The notes under the pieces: generated by a model
The model's database searches: none
Seen by the model: only the letters and a program-made list of their open reading frames with translations
Told to the model about the DNA's origin: nothing
IMG/VR virus record: IMGVR_UViG_3300043436_002220
Span: 1-32,614 of that record
Origin: a virus
Reading direction: 5' to 3' (one strand)
Length of the DNA: 32,614 bases
Shown here: piece after piece, positions 1 through 7,017 of the stretch
How positions within the stretch are numbered: the stretch's first letter is position 1
Layout of the letters: each line of letters starts with the position of its first letter
Translations under genes and position numbers: made by a program

Positions 1-127
1 CCCGGTGCCAATGTAACCACCATCAATGGATATTGTGCAGCATCTCTGCTGATTGCATCTAAAAAATCCCCTTGAAAAAACTCATTTATTTGCCGGTGTG
101 CGCTTGCTATCTCGCTGAGCTCTCGCA
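1..127. repeat. Terminal direct repeat, left copy (circle overlap)
   Basis: These 127 bases are identical to the last 127 bases of the window (32488-32614). A coding frame runs unbroken through the join when the copies are merged. The length of exactly 127, a common largest k-mer size in short-read assemblers, suggests an assembly overlap of a circular or circularly permuted genome rather than a biological terminal repeat. Confidence 0.95.
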
Positions 128-152
128 TTACCTGGTTTAGTGTTCTTATCAT
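1..152 (-). CDS. Putative tail completion/terminator protein, 5' part (continues at 32487 across the join)
   Basis: This is the amino-terminal 5' portion of a gene cut by the linearisation of a circular genome. Reading starts at an ATG ending at 152 (MIRTLNQVMRELSEI...) and continues through position 1 into the copy at the right end, stopping at 32055; the joined protein is about 194 residues. A second in-frame ATG lies at 128. It overlaps the small upstream gene by 71 bp from the first ATG or 47 bp from the second, so the exact start is unsure. Position just after the portal and the head-tail connector, and the general look of the protein, suggest a tail terminator/completion role (inference). 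Confidence 0.6.
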   Translation of the reverse strand, partial: MIRTLNQVMRELSEIASAHRQINEFFQGDFLDAISRDAAQYPLMVVTLAP

Positions 153-204
153 TGAGATATTGCTTTAATTTATCAATCTGTTTTTGGCTTACCTTGAATT
201 TCAT
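82..204 (-). CDS. Small lysine-rich protein, 40 aa, function unknown
   Basis: A 40-residue reading frame (starts MKFKVSQKQIDKLKQYL) begins with an ATGA overlap with the stop of the connector gene at 201-203, the same coupling used across this genome. It is highly basic, with a predicted amphipathic helix in the first half and a polar tail. It overlaps the start of the tail completion gene in another frame. The coupling supports translation; no family is recognised. It could be a short virion or assembly factor, or merely a leader that feeds ribosomes to the next gene. Confidence 0.45.
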   Translation of the reverse strand: MKFKVSQKQIDKLKQYLNDKNTKPGNARAQRDSKRTPANK

Positions 205-710
205 ACTATCCATCCGAATGGTTTATATCCTGTATGGTCCTTTCTCACAGCCTCATGATCACATGGGCTCTGAACATACTCAGGGAACAGCACGCCAGCA
301 TCATCTTTAAGGTATCCAATCAACCTCTCCTTATAAAAATATGCATCCTTGCGCAGCTGGTCACGCATCACCCGGCTTTGGCTGTCATCGTTTGCTGTCA
401 TGGTATCATCACTTTGCCTGCCAACTGACTTGTTAGTGATTTTTTCATTCAGCAATGTAGCACTCCTGTAGTCAACAAACGCCACCAAGCAAGGAATCAC
501 ATAGTCATTCATTAATGTCACATAGTCCTGATTGCTCCAATCATTGGTTTCAACCCTCACAAGCAATGCCTTGTATAGCGGTGTTCCCAATGCAGGCTGG
601 ATGTGCATATCCTGCGACCGCTTAATAACAACAGTGAGCAGCTTTGTATCTGTATTGGGATGAATCAATCCCAGCTTTCGTATATTTTCTGCGCTAATTA
701 GGTAGTTCAT
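201..710 (-). CDS. Head-tail connector protein (DUF6712-like)
   Basis: A 169-residue protein starting MNYLISAENIRKLGLIHPN. The opening, with a helix followed by a 'TKLLTVVIKRSQDMHIQPALGTPLYKAL' type region (only part shown elsewhere), fits the DUF6712 group of small phage proteins of Bacteroidota, generally taken as gp6-like head-tail connectors. The gene starts with ATGA overlap at the portal stop, which agrees with a connector placed under the portal. Mostly helical, with no signal peptide or membrane segment. Family assignment is from memory of the pattern; role is inferred from neighbours. Confidence 0.6.
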   Translation of the reverse strand: MNYLISAENIRKLGLIHPNTDTKLLTVVIKRSQDMHIQPALGTPLYKALLVRVETNDWSNQDYVTLMNDYVIPCLVAFVDYRSATLLNEKITNKSVGRQSDDTMTANDDSQSRVMRDQLRKDAYFYKERLIGYLKDDAGVLFPEYVQSPCDHEAVRKDHTGYKPFGWIV

Positions 711-2716
711 GGCTTACGTTTTACTAAGTTTTGCATCCATATGTGCCGGCACCACGGTGTTGTTTTGCCTGTTTCAGGGTTGGTATAGTACCCACCTCTG
801 TACCTCCATACATCTCTACCATCCTGTGCGCTGATGATTCCAAGCTCTTCCCTTGTGTAAAGCCTATCCAATCGCAACAATGCCAGGCAAAAGTTTCTGC
901 TTTTGGTTTTTACCGGAGGTACATCCTTGCGAGTCTCATATGTGTAGCGTATCTCATACGGTGCTTGCTCAGCTGTTGGTATCCTATTCACTATCTCGCC
1001 ACCGGTTGATGTAACAGAACCACCTGTGCGTACACCATCAGCATCAAGTGATGGCTTTTCGTACAGGCCCAAGATCACCAATTTATCAATGATCTGAACA
1101 ATCACCTGCAATGGCTCACCCAATGCCAGGGCAATTGACCCTGCCTCTTCATCATCCTCCTGTAATAATGTTAACACAGCCTTTTCCTGATCAGTGAGCT
1201 GGACCAATATCTGACCTATCTCATCAAACAGCTGTGCCTCCCGACTGAACACCTCATCTGCAGGAGTATCCCATTCAATTGGCACGCTCTTTATGATCTC
1301 AAACTGCTCACGTGGTGCACCATGTTGCTCAAAAAGTTCAATGCTTTGATCACTGAACATCTGCTTGTGGTTGCAGAATGACATATCACCGGACTGCAAT
1401 CCCACAATCTCACGGGCCTGCGCCTCTGCAATGGTTGGAAACGATGCCAATAATACCTGTAGTGCAGCCTCAGGTGTTAACACTCCCTCCTTAATGGCTG
1501 CCACCACATCAATAATTGATGCAATCTGTGCACCATTCAATGCTGTTTTAGCCACATCAATCTCACCAGCTGCCAATGGATCTGCCTCCACAGCTGCAGC
1601 AGGTGTATCCGCTGCCGTATCTCTCATCACTCCCAATGGAGATACATCCTGCAGCTTAACTACAGCTGTGCTGCCACTCAATGTACACATATAATTTAAA
1701 AGCCATTCAATCTGCTTCTGCCTAGATGACACATATGTTACTTTGAAAATCTCAAATAAATCACCGGACTCCGCTGCATTAAATGAGCCTTGCTGAATGA
1801 TTCCAAACAATGTTGGTGCTGTGATGCTATGAGCCACAAGGATGTTTTGCTGGACCGCTTTCTCAGTCATCTCATACCTCTTATCAAGGTCATTGCCCGA
1901 CAGCTGCATGATGCTTGGCGCATCGTCCTTGGTTTGGCTGAATGTGATGATAATTTCACCAGCTGATTCCACGGATTGTACAGGTCCTTTAATTTGTTCA
2001 CGGATCTTGCGCTCCTCTTCTGCTGTCTCCGGGAATCCTCCAGGCAGATTGATTAGTGTTCCTGCCTTGAATCCATTAGCAATCTCAAACATGTGGAATT
2101 TTGATATGTCGCAATCGGTCTGTATTGCTGTAATTCCACCCACATATGGAGGCTTTGGATAAATTCCTTTCTCACCTTTTGCCTGCTTAGCTGGCTCCTT
2201 GTAATATATGAAGAAAGACCCACCCGGATTATCTTCATCCAGCGCAGGATAGGTGCGAAAATTTGTATCCTCAGCACTCTGCCTGCGAGCATTCCAATCA
2301 TCTGATACAAACAATGTGCGCTCATCCTCAGAAAGCCTACAGGCATCCACATCCAAATGCTCCCATGCCACTACTCTTGTGCCCTCTCTGTTCCATGTGC
2401 CTTTTACACACATAGCACCAAACACCTCAAAGTCAAAGGTCATGCGCTGCACCACCTCATTCATATCAAAGTCACGGTATTCATTGTTGATGAAAGCCTC
2501 AGCATTGCCTGAAACAGTCTCAATGCCACCACCTGAAATATAATAGGTTTTATTTTTTATAATTCCTTGGTGCCAAGCAGAACCATGCAGGAGATCAATC
2601 AAGAAAAAAGGATAGTCATTTTTTTTACCCCATTTTATAAAGCCCTGACCTTTATCCAACTCCTCCGTGGGCACGGTGAATGACTTTGAGAATTGGACAT
2701 TTAACACTTTACTCAT
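707..2716 (-). CDS. Portal protein with a C-terminal extension
   Basis: About 669 residues from the ATG at 2716 (a TTG two codons upstream is less likely; the ATG overlaps the previous stop by 8 bp as ATGAGTAA). The first ~370 residues look like a phage portal: an early 'KWGKKNDYPFFLIDLLHGS' segment, a long mixed alpha/beta clip and wing, and a helix-rich stem region around 'HSITAPTLFGI'. The remaining ~300 residues are unusual: an Ala-rich linker, a segment around 'LTDQEKAVLTLL' that resembles a winged helix, and a Cys/His end (SRNFC, YTREEL, GGYYTNP, CRHIW) similar to the C-terminal part of MuF-like head morphogenesis proteins. It forms the dodecameric DNA gate at the capsid vertex. Position between tail/neck genes and connector supports this. 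Confidence 0.75.
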   Translation of the reverse strand: MSKVLNVQFSKSFTVPTEELDKGQGFIKWGKKNDYPFFLIDLLHGSAWHQGIIKNKTYYISGGGIETVSGNAEAFINNEYRDFDMNEVVQRMTFDFEVFGAMCVKGTWNREGTRVVAWEHLDVDACRLSEDERTLFVSDDWNARRQSAEDTNFRTYPALDEDNPGGSFFIYYKEPAKQAKGEKGIYPKPPYVGGITAIQTDCDISKFHMFEIANGFKAGTLINLPGGFPETAEEERKIREQIKGPVQSVESAGEIIITFSQTKDDAPSIMQLSGNDLDKRYEMTEKAVQQNILVAHSITAPTLFGIIQQGSFNAAESGDLFEIFKVTYVSSRQKQIEWLLNYMCTLSGSTAVVKLQDVSPLGVMRDTAADTPAAAVEADPLAAGEIDVAKTALNGAQIASIIDVVAAIKEGVLTPEAALQVLLASFPTIAEAQAREIVGLQSGDMSFCNHKQMFSDQSIELFEQHGAPREQFEIIKSVPIEWDTPADEVFSREAQLFDEIGQILVQLTDQEKAVLTLLQEDDEEAGSIALALGEPLQVIVQIIDKLVILGLYEKPSLDADGVRTGGSVTSTGGEIVNRIPTAEQAPYEIRYTYETRKDVPPVKTKSRNFCLALLRLDRLYTREELGIISAQDGRDVWRYRGGYYTNPETGKTTPWCRHIWMQNLVKRKP

Positions 2717-3077
2717 AGACAAAATTTGTCACGTTATAATCATAATAATTGGATGGACTATCCACCTCAAATACATGGGCACGGCCCTCCTCTACTATTC
2801 CATCACTCAATGCCGGATCTAAATTGAAAGAGCTGGCCTGTTGGTATATTTTATATGTGTAGAAACCGGCATAAGGAAATGTTACATCCACCCCATCAAT
2901 CAAAACAAACTCATCATAACGTGGAATGCCTGTGCTGATGTTGGTTAGGATGCAGTACAAAGCCTCCTGCGTTTGCTCCTCAATGAATTCAAAGAGGTAA
3001 TACGGGGCTGATATCGTTGTCAGTTCCGATACGGTCACTATCAACGTGCTCTGCTGGTTTCTTTCTATCCTTAGCAT
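2709..3077 (-). CDS. Virion-associated beta-rich protein, 122 aa
   Basis: A 122-residue protein beginning MLRIERNQQSTLIVTVSEL, rich in alternating hydrophobic residues and Tyr/Phe, as in an Ig-like or C2-like beta sandwich. Short proteins opening like this occur beside capsid and portal genes in Bacteroidota phages (recalled pattern). Its start lies inside the preceding gene (89 bp overlap, different frame) and its stop overlaps the portal start. A neck or head-decoration role is plausible from position only. Confidence 0.55.
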   Translation of the reverse strand: MLRIERNQQSTLIVTVSELTTISAPYYLFEFIEEQTQEALYCILTNISTGIPRYDEFVLIDGVDVTFPYAGFYTYKIYQQASSFNLDPALSDGIVEEGRAHVFEVDSPSNYYDYNVTNFVYE

Positions 3078-3243
3078 CCTTTTTCACTTTAACAATTGCA
3101 GGCTCATTGGTTTCAAAAATATTAATCAATCCAAGCTCCCAATAAAGCTGCTCATTTCCCTCCTCAATTATGTACCATCTATTCAATATGCCACCTTTGA
3201 CCTTTGAACCTATGCACTCCTTTTTGATTTTCAACTGTTTCAT
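2989..3243 (-). CDS. Small basic protein in head module, 84 aa
   Basis: An 84-residue protein (MKQLKIKKECIGSKVKGG...) that is lysine-rich at both ends with a central 'WYIIEEGNEQLYWELG' segment. It is the first gene after the strong terminator at 3257-3282, so it depends on read-through or on an unseen promoter. Its last 29 codons overlap the next gene. No named family is recognised; head or neck assembly is inferred from position between the tail tube candidate and the portal. Confidence 0.5.
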   Translation of the reverse strand: MKQLKIKKECIGSKVKGGILNRWYIIEEGNEQLYWELGLINIFETNEPAIVKVKKDAKDRKKPAEHVDSDRIGTDNDISPVLPL

Positions 3244-3256
3244 GGCTCTAATTTAC

Positions 3257-3282
3257 AAAAAAGGGAGGGACATTGCCCTCCC
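3257..3282 (-). terminator. Intrinsic terminator after the capsid/tail-tube genes
   Basis: On the minus strand GGGAGGG and CCCTCCC (7 bp perfect stem, 6-base loop) are followed by six T. It sits between the stop at 3306 and the next start at 3243. It would let the abundant capsid and tail-tube messages end here while portal and neck genes are made in smaller amounts by read-through. Confidence 0.88.
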
Positions 3283-3305
3283 CTCTTTAGATTTTATGAG
3301 TAATC

Positions 3306-3836
3306 TTAAATCGCAGGTGATTGTTGCGTTAACAACGTGGTGATTACACCATCAGCTACATCAGGAACCTCATCATTTTCCATACCATTCAACACAATTA
3401 CGTGCCCTTGGCGGTCAGACTTAAGAACCCCTGAGGTATATTCGTTGGCATCAGCCACCTGTAAGCCCTCATTCAAGCCTAATGCTACCCATGTGCCATT
3501 GGCTTTCTCCACCAAACAACAAACCTCATTCTGAGCAAGCATGTGAATCTCAGAACGTAGTTCTTTTGTATCACTTGCCAGGATCATTGAAAGGCTGTGC
3601 TCATACCAAAGTGTACCATTCTCTTTGTTCACTTTGATTGGTGCAGTGTAGCTGGAAAGGTTGCTCTTTAATTTGTAAAGAAATACCTCACCGGTCACAG
3701 TCATAGATGTGATCTCATTGGTAGTGATTGAGGATGCGCTGATGTTCCCCACAGGGAACAACAACACGCTCAATATACCACCTTTTCCGTTTGTGCAGGT
3801 ACGATCATTATACCCGCTTGTCATGTTACATGCCAT
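3306..3836 (-). CDS. Putative major tail tube protein
   Basis: A 176-residue protein starting MACNMTSGYNDRTCTNGKGG. The order of features (Cys-containing Gly-rich start, 'GGILSVLLFPVGNI', a central 'ENGTLWYEHSLSMIL' and 'LRSEIHMLAQNEVCCLVE', then 'WVALGLNEGLQV') matches a family I recall as common in Bacteroidota phages next to the major capsid gene and usually suspected to be the tail tube subunit. It lies directly downstream of the capsid gene and just before a strong terminator, as expected for an abundant virion protein. A capsid decoration protein is the main alternative. Confidence 0.55.
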   Translation of the reverse strand: MACNMTSGYNDRTCTNGKGGILSVLLFPVGNISASSITTNEITSMTVTGEVFLYKLKSNLSSYTAPIKVNKENGTLWYEHSLSMILASDTKELRSEIHMLAQNEVCCLVEKANGTWVALGLNEGLQVADANEYTSGVLKSDRQGHVIVLNGMENDEVPDVADGVITTLLTQQSPAI

Positions 3837-3865
3837 CTCTTATCTTTTTAGTTTACGTTTAACAA

Positions 3866-4837
3866 TTAGTTAGGAGAGCCTGTACCATTCCACACCCCGA
3901 TTTCATCAAGGAAAGGAACCTGAACACCAGCACGGAATTTAGAACGGATGTAGATCACATCATCATCAAATGAATACCACAAATCGTAGCTTTCAAAGTC
4001 AGAAGATAAGTCAGTTCCAAAGAAGAAGTGAGATGAACGTCCTGTGTAGATGTTATCCAAACCATTCAATCCGTTCACTTTTACCACTCGCATGTTAGTA
4101 CCTGGTACCAAACACTCATTCAAGTTAGCAATTGTCTCAGGGCTGTAATGGTAGAAATTCTGATCAACCAAATTTTTCAACAAGTAGTTGAAGTTCTCAC
4201 GGCCTGTGAAACAAATCAAATCAGCTTGCTCAGCAACTTGTGCAGGTGTGTTGATGAAACACTCATAAAACACATCGAATGCATTGGTAGAATCAATTGT
4301 TGCAGTAGATGAGGTATTCAAATCCACAGCACCGTTTGCTGTTGTAAGGAATTGACGGAATCCGTTCATCCATTGTAGGTTGCCTGAACCTGTTGCAACA
4401 TTACCTTTCCAAATAAGGTTATCCAATTCACGTGCATGTAACTTCAATAAATAATCAGTAAGCTGTGCCTCGAATGGTAACTCCTTATCCTCAGCCATTG
4501 CACCTGGACGAAGAGCCAACTGTGTCCAAAGACCAGCAAGGTCCTTCTGACAAAATCTTTTCATGTAACCAATAGCATTCACGCTCAATTGACGATCAGA
4601 AAAAACTGTATCACCCTCAGGAGTCATTGAACAGTTAGCCTCTTGGTACACGATGGAATCATCTAGTAACTTAAGGTCCTCAGTTCCTTTGATACCCTCC
4701 TGAATAGTGATATACTGTAATGTTTGTGCCTCAGTTACTGAACGCACGATAAGGTCCTCACGTGAATCATCCACGTATGGGCTCAAGTCTTGAACATCGT
4801 AGTCAAACTTGGATTTGATAAACTTTTTTAAACTCAT
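3866..4837 (-). CDS. Major capsid protein (HK97 fold expected)
   Basis: A 323-residue protein (MSLKKFIKSKFDYDVQDLSPYVDDSR..). Its place directly after the protease and scaffold genes, its length, and its layout agree with an HK97-type capsid subunit: a charged N-terminal arm, a middle part with 'PFEAQLTDYLLKLHARELDNLIWKG' typical of the spine helix, and a C-terminal beta part ending 'FRAGVQVPFLDEIGVWNG'. It overlaps the scaffold stop by 4 bp. It shows no obvious N-terminal delta domain, in line with a separate scaffold protein. Confidence 0.85.
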   Translation of the reverse strand: MSLKKFIKSKFDYDVQDLSPYVDDSREDLIVRSVTEAQTLQYITIQEGIKGTEDLKLLDDSIVYQEANCSMTPEGDTVFSDRQLSVNAIGYMKRFCQKDLAGLWTQLALRPGAMAEDKELPFEAQLTDYLLKLHARELDNLIWKGNVATGSGNLQWMNGFRQFLTTANGAVDLNTSSTATIDSTNAFDVFYECFINTPAQVAEQADLICFTGRENFNYLLKNLVDQNFYHYSPETIANLNECLVPGTNMRVVKVNGLNGLDNIYTGRSSHFFFGTDLSSDFESYDLWYSFDDDVIYIRSKFRAGVQVPFLDEIGVWNGTGSPN

Positions 4838-5412
4838 TTTTTCATATTATTAAGTAGAAACATTTGCCGGCTGGTCATTCCTGCATTACTTTTCTTGGCA
4901 AATTTCTCTGCCTCTTTGACCTCATTTGATGGTGCGTTTTTGTAGGCTGCAAATTCAGCTTTCAACTCAGCAAGTTCAGCACTAAGCTCATCATTTTGCT
5001 TGGCGATTGCTTCAACAATACCGGACATGCTTTTAAAAGCCTTGCCAAAAGTTGAAACCTCACCCTCTACAATTGATTTCACTTGTGCCTCAGACATTGC
5101 ATCCTCGGCTGGTGTGCCTCCGCTGCCCTCACGCTCATCAATTAATTCTGCGATGATGCCCTCTGCATCAACCACAATGGAAAGACCTGCCATGTCACCA
5201 CCTAGGCGATGTGTGCCCTCAGGTGCAGGGATCTCTTCGCCTTCAGCAACAACAAATACAGGTATTCCCGGGGTCAAATCTGTACCCTCCCAACGGATTT
5301 CTGTACCGTCCTCAAGAACAGCCTCACCAAACTTGGCAGCAACTTTGCGCCCGGCAAGGATAGTCTTGAATTCAGCCAGGGAATCCATTACCTTTTTAAA
5401 ATTGTCGTTCAT
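4834..5412 (-). CDS. Capsid scaffold protein
   Basis: A 192-residue acidic protein located between the prohead protease and the capsid gene. The N-terminal half is beta-rich and Gly/Glu-rich; residues about 110-170 form a long charged helix or coiled coil ('IVEAIAKQNDELSAELAELKAEF'), and the end (MTSRQMFLLNNMKK) is a short basic helix that could bind the capsid shell, as scaffold C-termini do. Its leader carries a degenerate copy of the AT-rich element seen before two other late genes. The function follows from position and coiled-coil pattern. Confidence 0.7.
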   Translation of the reverse strand: MNDNFKKVMDSLAEFKTILAGRKVAAKFGEAVLEDGTEIRWEGTDLTPGIPVFVVAEGEEIPAPEGTHRLGGDMAGLSIVVDAEGIIAELIDEREGSGGTPAEDAMSEAQVKSIVEGEVSTFGKAFKSMSGIVEAIAKQNDELSAELAELKAEFAAYKNAPSNEVKEAEKFAKKSNAGMTSRQMFLLNNMKK

Positions 5413-5429
5413 AATTATGTTTTTTGTTT
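5413..5429. promoter_or_regulatory. Degenerate third copy of the late-gene upstream element
   Basis: Plus-strand AATTATGTTTTTTGTT directly abuts the scaffold start at 5412. It matches the element at 6357-6377 and 18445-18465 except for one missing base and changes at the end. A separate TTTGTTCTA, the other half of that element, occurs at 5443-5453. It could be an A-rich translation leader rather than a promoter. Confidence 0.35.
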
Positions 5430-5449
5430 ACTCTTTATGCAGGTTTGTT

Positions 5450-6352
5450 CTAAAATTTCACGGCATCAACCTCAGTGAATTCCTTGATCAGCGCAATTTG
5501 CTCTGCATTGTTGTCATAATGCCGTTCAATTCTCAGCCTTTTTAGTGTTTGCCACTTATCTCTGCCACCTGTGAAATACACATTTTCCCTACGTATACCG
5601 AGCTTTTGAGCCATCTCATATACTGATGCACCATTGCTCTGCTGCCGTGCTGTCACAATGTACACCTCATCCCCTATGGTGATGTGACGCTTAGCCAATT
5701 GCTGCCCTTGTGATGTGGTCAATGTCTCATCAAAATCAAAGGATACCCGCATCTTAGCAAATGCTTGGCGTAATCCATCCAACTCCTCAGCTATCTGCTG
5801 CCACATGTTTTCTTCCATGCTTGCACCTTGCTCAGTCAACATAAACAATCCCTCAATGCTGAATCCCATCCACTCGCCTGCCTTGGCCTTGGCAAAAATC
5901 TCATCACTCACCTTGTATCCAACAATCCAAGATCCATCATTGACATCCTTGAATCGCTCCGGTGCTGTCAGTCCTTTGCTCTCATCCACTTGGTAGCTTA
6001 AAATCATGGCAACATCATCCACAACATCCGCGCTATTGTGCTCAATGTTGACATTGTTGAAATACCCCTTGCGGCTATAGTCATACACAATGTCCTTAAT
6101 TGCTTGCTTTGTAAACACCACATAGTATTCCTCATTGCTTATTGAATCATATCGGTAAATTGGTGTATCCGCTGAGATTGCCACCCCAATAATCACGTTC
6201 TCCTCATCATTAAATTGGAACCGCTGAGTCTTGCTAAACATCTCAAAGTTCACCTCATGCGCTGGACTGCTCACAAGGCTGTTGAATGTCACCTCTGTGT
6301 CCTGATCATTGAGATCAATCTTTATCTCGTATACCGGTAGATCTTTCTTCAT
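5450..6352 (-). CDS. Prohead protease (XkdF/S78-like) fused to a HAD-type phosphatase domain
   Basis: A 300-residue protein with two parts. Residues 1-175 resemble XkdF-like phage prohead serine proteases: 'VNIEHN' supplies His105 and 'WMGFSIEG' supplies Ser165, the likely catalytic pair, with 'GSWIVGYKVSD' in between. After a linker (residues 176-200) comes a compact HAD-superfamily domain: FDFDETLT (Asp206, Asp208, Thr210; motif I), VTAR (Thr234; motif II), a Lys-containing GRDKWQTLK (Lys266/Lys271; motif III) and HYDNN (Asp280; motif IV). The key HAD residues are all present, so phosphatase activity is possible. The protease would cleave scaffold and the capsid during maturation; the job of the phosphatase part is unknown. 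It is first in late block 2, with the shared 21-bp element 4 bp upstream of the ATG. Confidence 0.8.
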   Translation of the reverse strand: MKKDLPVYEIKIDLNDQDTEVTFNSLVSSPAHEVNFEMFSKTQRFQFNDEENVIIGVAISADTPIYRYDSISNEEYYVVFTKQAIKDIVYDYSRKGYFNNVNIEHNSADVVDDVAMILSYQVDESKGLTAPERFKDVNDGSWIVGYKVSDEIFAKAKAGEWMGFSIEGLFMLTEQGASMEENMWQQIAEELDGLRQAFAKMRVSFDFDETLTTSQGQQLAKRHITIGDEVYIVTARQQSNGASVYEMAQKLGIRRENVYFTGGRDKWQTLKRLRIERHYDNNAEQIALIKEFTEVDAVKF

Positions 6353-6356
6353 ACCA

Positions 6357-6377
6357 AATTATGTACTTTTGTTCTAT
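6357..6377. promoter_or_regulatory. Shared 21-bp AT-rich element, copy 1 (bidirectional candidate promoter)
   Basis: Plus-strand TATGTACTTTTGTTCTAT with flanking AAT matches 18445-18465 at 20 of 21 bases. It lies between the divergent starts of the protease (minus, 6352) and the Stealth-like gene (plus). On the plus strand it contains TACTTTTG, a perfect Bacteroidota -7 box (TAnnTTTG); on the minus strand it reads AGAACAAAAGTACATAATT, immediately before the protease ATG. Direction and function are not settled by sequence. Confidence 0.5.
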
Positions 6378-7017
6378 GGTATTTGTATATCCATACATCC
6401 GGCACCTCAATGATTGGGATATTCTGCGCTCAATTGAATGGCTGATGGATGCTTTTCCCCAGGCAAACGTGTTTACCATTGGTGATGCCCTACCAAACAG
6501 GGAAAATATACCCCATAAAAAAAGATATCATGAACGTGGTTGTGATGTGACTGACAAAATTCTGACCTTTGCCAGGGAGATTGGAGGGGATGCCATCTAC
6601 ATGAATGATGATTTTTTCATTAATGCAAATTTTGACCCATACACCAACTTGCGCAATGGCATGCTCAAGATTAATCCGGAACATTCACCGGTATATCAGC
6701 AGGCTTGCAAGCATACACTTGAATTCCTTAATCATTACCAATACACCACCTTCAACTTTGAATGCCATCAACCAATGATGTTCAATAGTGCCAAGCTGAT
6801 TGAGCTGTTTGATGAAATCACATGGCAGCAGCACAACCATTTTATCAAATCCCTATATCTTAACGTGCATACCTTCATGTCAATGGATGCTGAGAATCTC
6901 AAGATTGGTAGGCCTGACTTAATCAAAGCCAATCAACTGCTTGACAAATACGGATGCTTTTCAATATCCGATGATTTCAAGCAGCACAATGGACCCGATT
7001 TTCTTAATAGGTGCTGA
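6361..7017 (+). CDS. Stealth-like sugar-phosphotransferase / glycosyltransferase
   Basis: The only convincing plus-strand gene. From 6361 it encodes 218 residues; the in-frame ATG at 6376 (MVFVYPYIRHLND) is the more likely start because the candidate -7 box overlaps the first codons. It shows 'VYPYIRHLNDWDILRSIEWL', 'NVFTIGDALP', 'KKRYHERG' and the 'AIYMNDDFFI' signature (Asn82-Asp83-Asp84), the pattern of Stealth-type hexose-1-phosphate transferases and related phage glycosyltransferases. Such enzymes transfer sugar phosphates to glycans. Its 3' end overlaps the tape measure gene tail to tail by 14 bp, and its 5' end diverges from the protease. Probably an inserted accessory gene. Confidence 0.65.
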   Translation: MYFCSMVFVYPYIRHLNDWDILRSIEWLMDAFPQANVFTIGDALPNRENIPHKKRYHERGCDVTDKILTFAREIGGDAIYMNDDFFINANFDPYTNLRNGMLKINPEHSPVYQQACKHTLEFLNHYQYTTFNFECHQPMMFNSAKLIELFDEITWQQHNHFIKSLYLNVHTFMSMDAENLKIGRPDLIKANQLLDKYGCFSISDDFKQHNGPDFLNRC

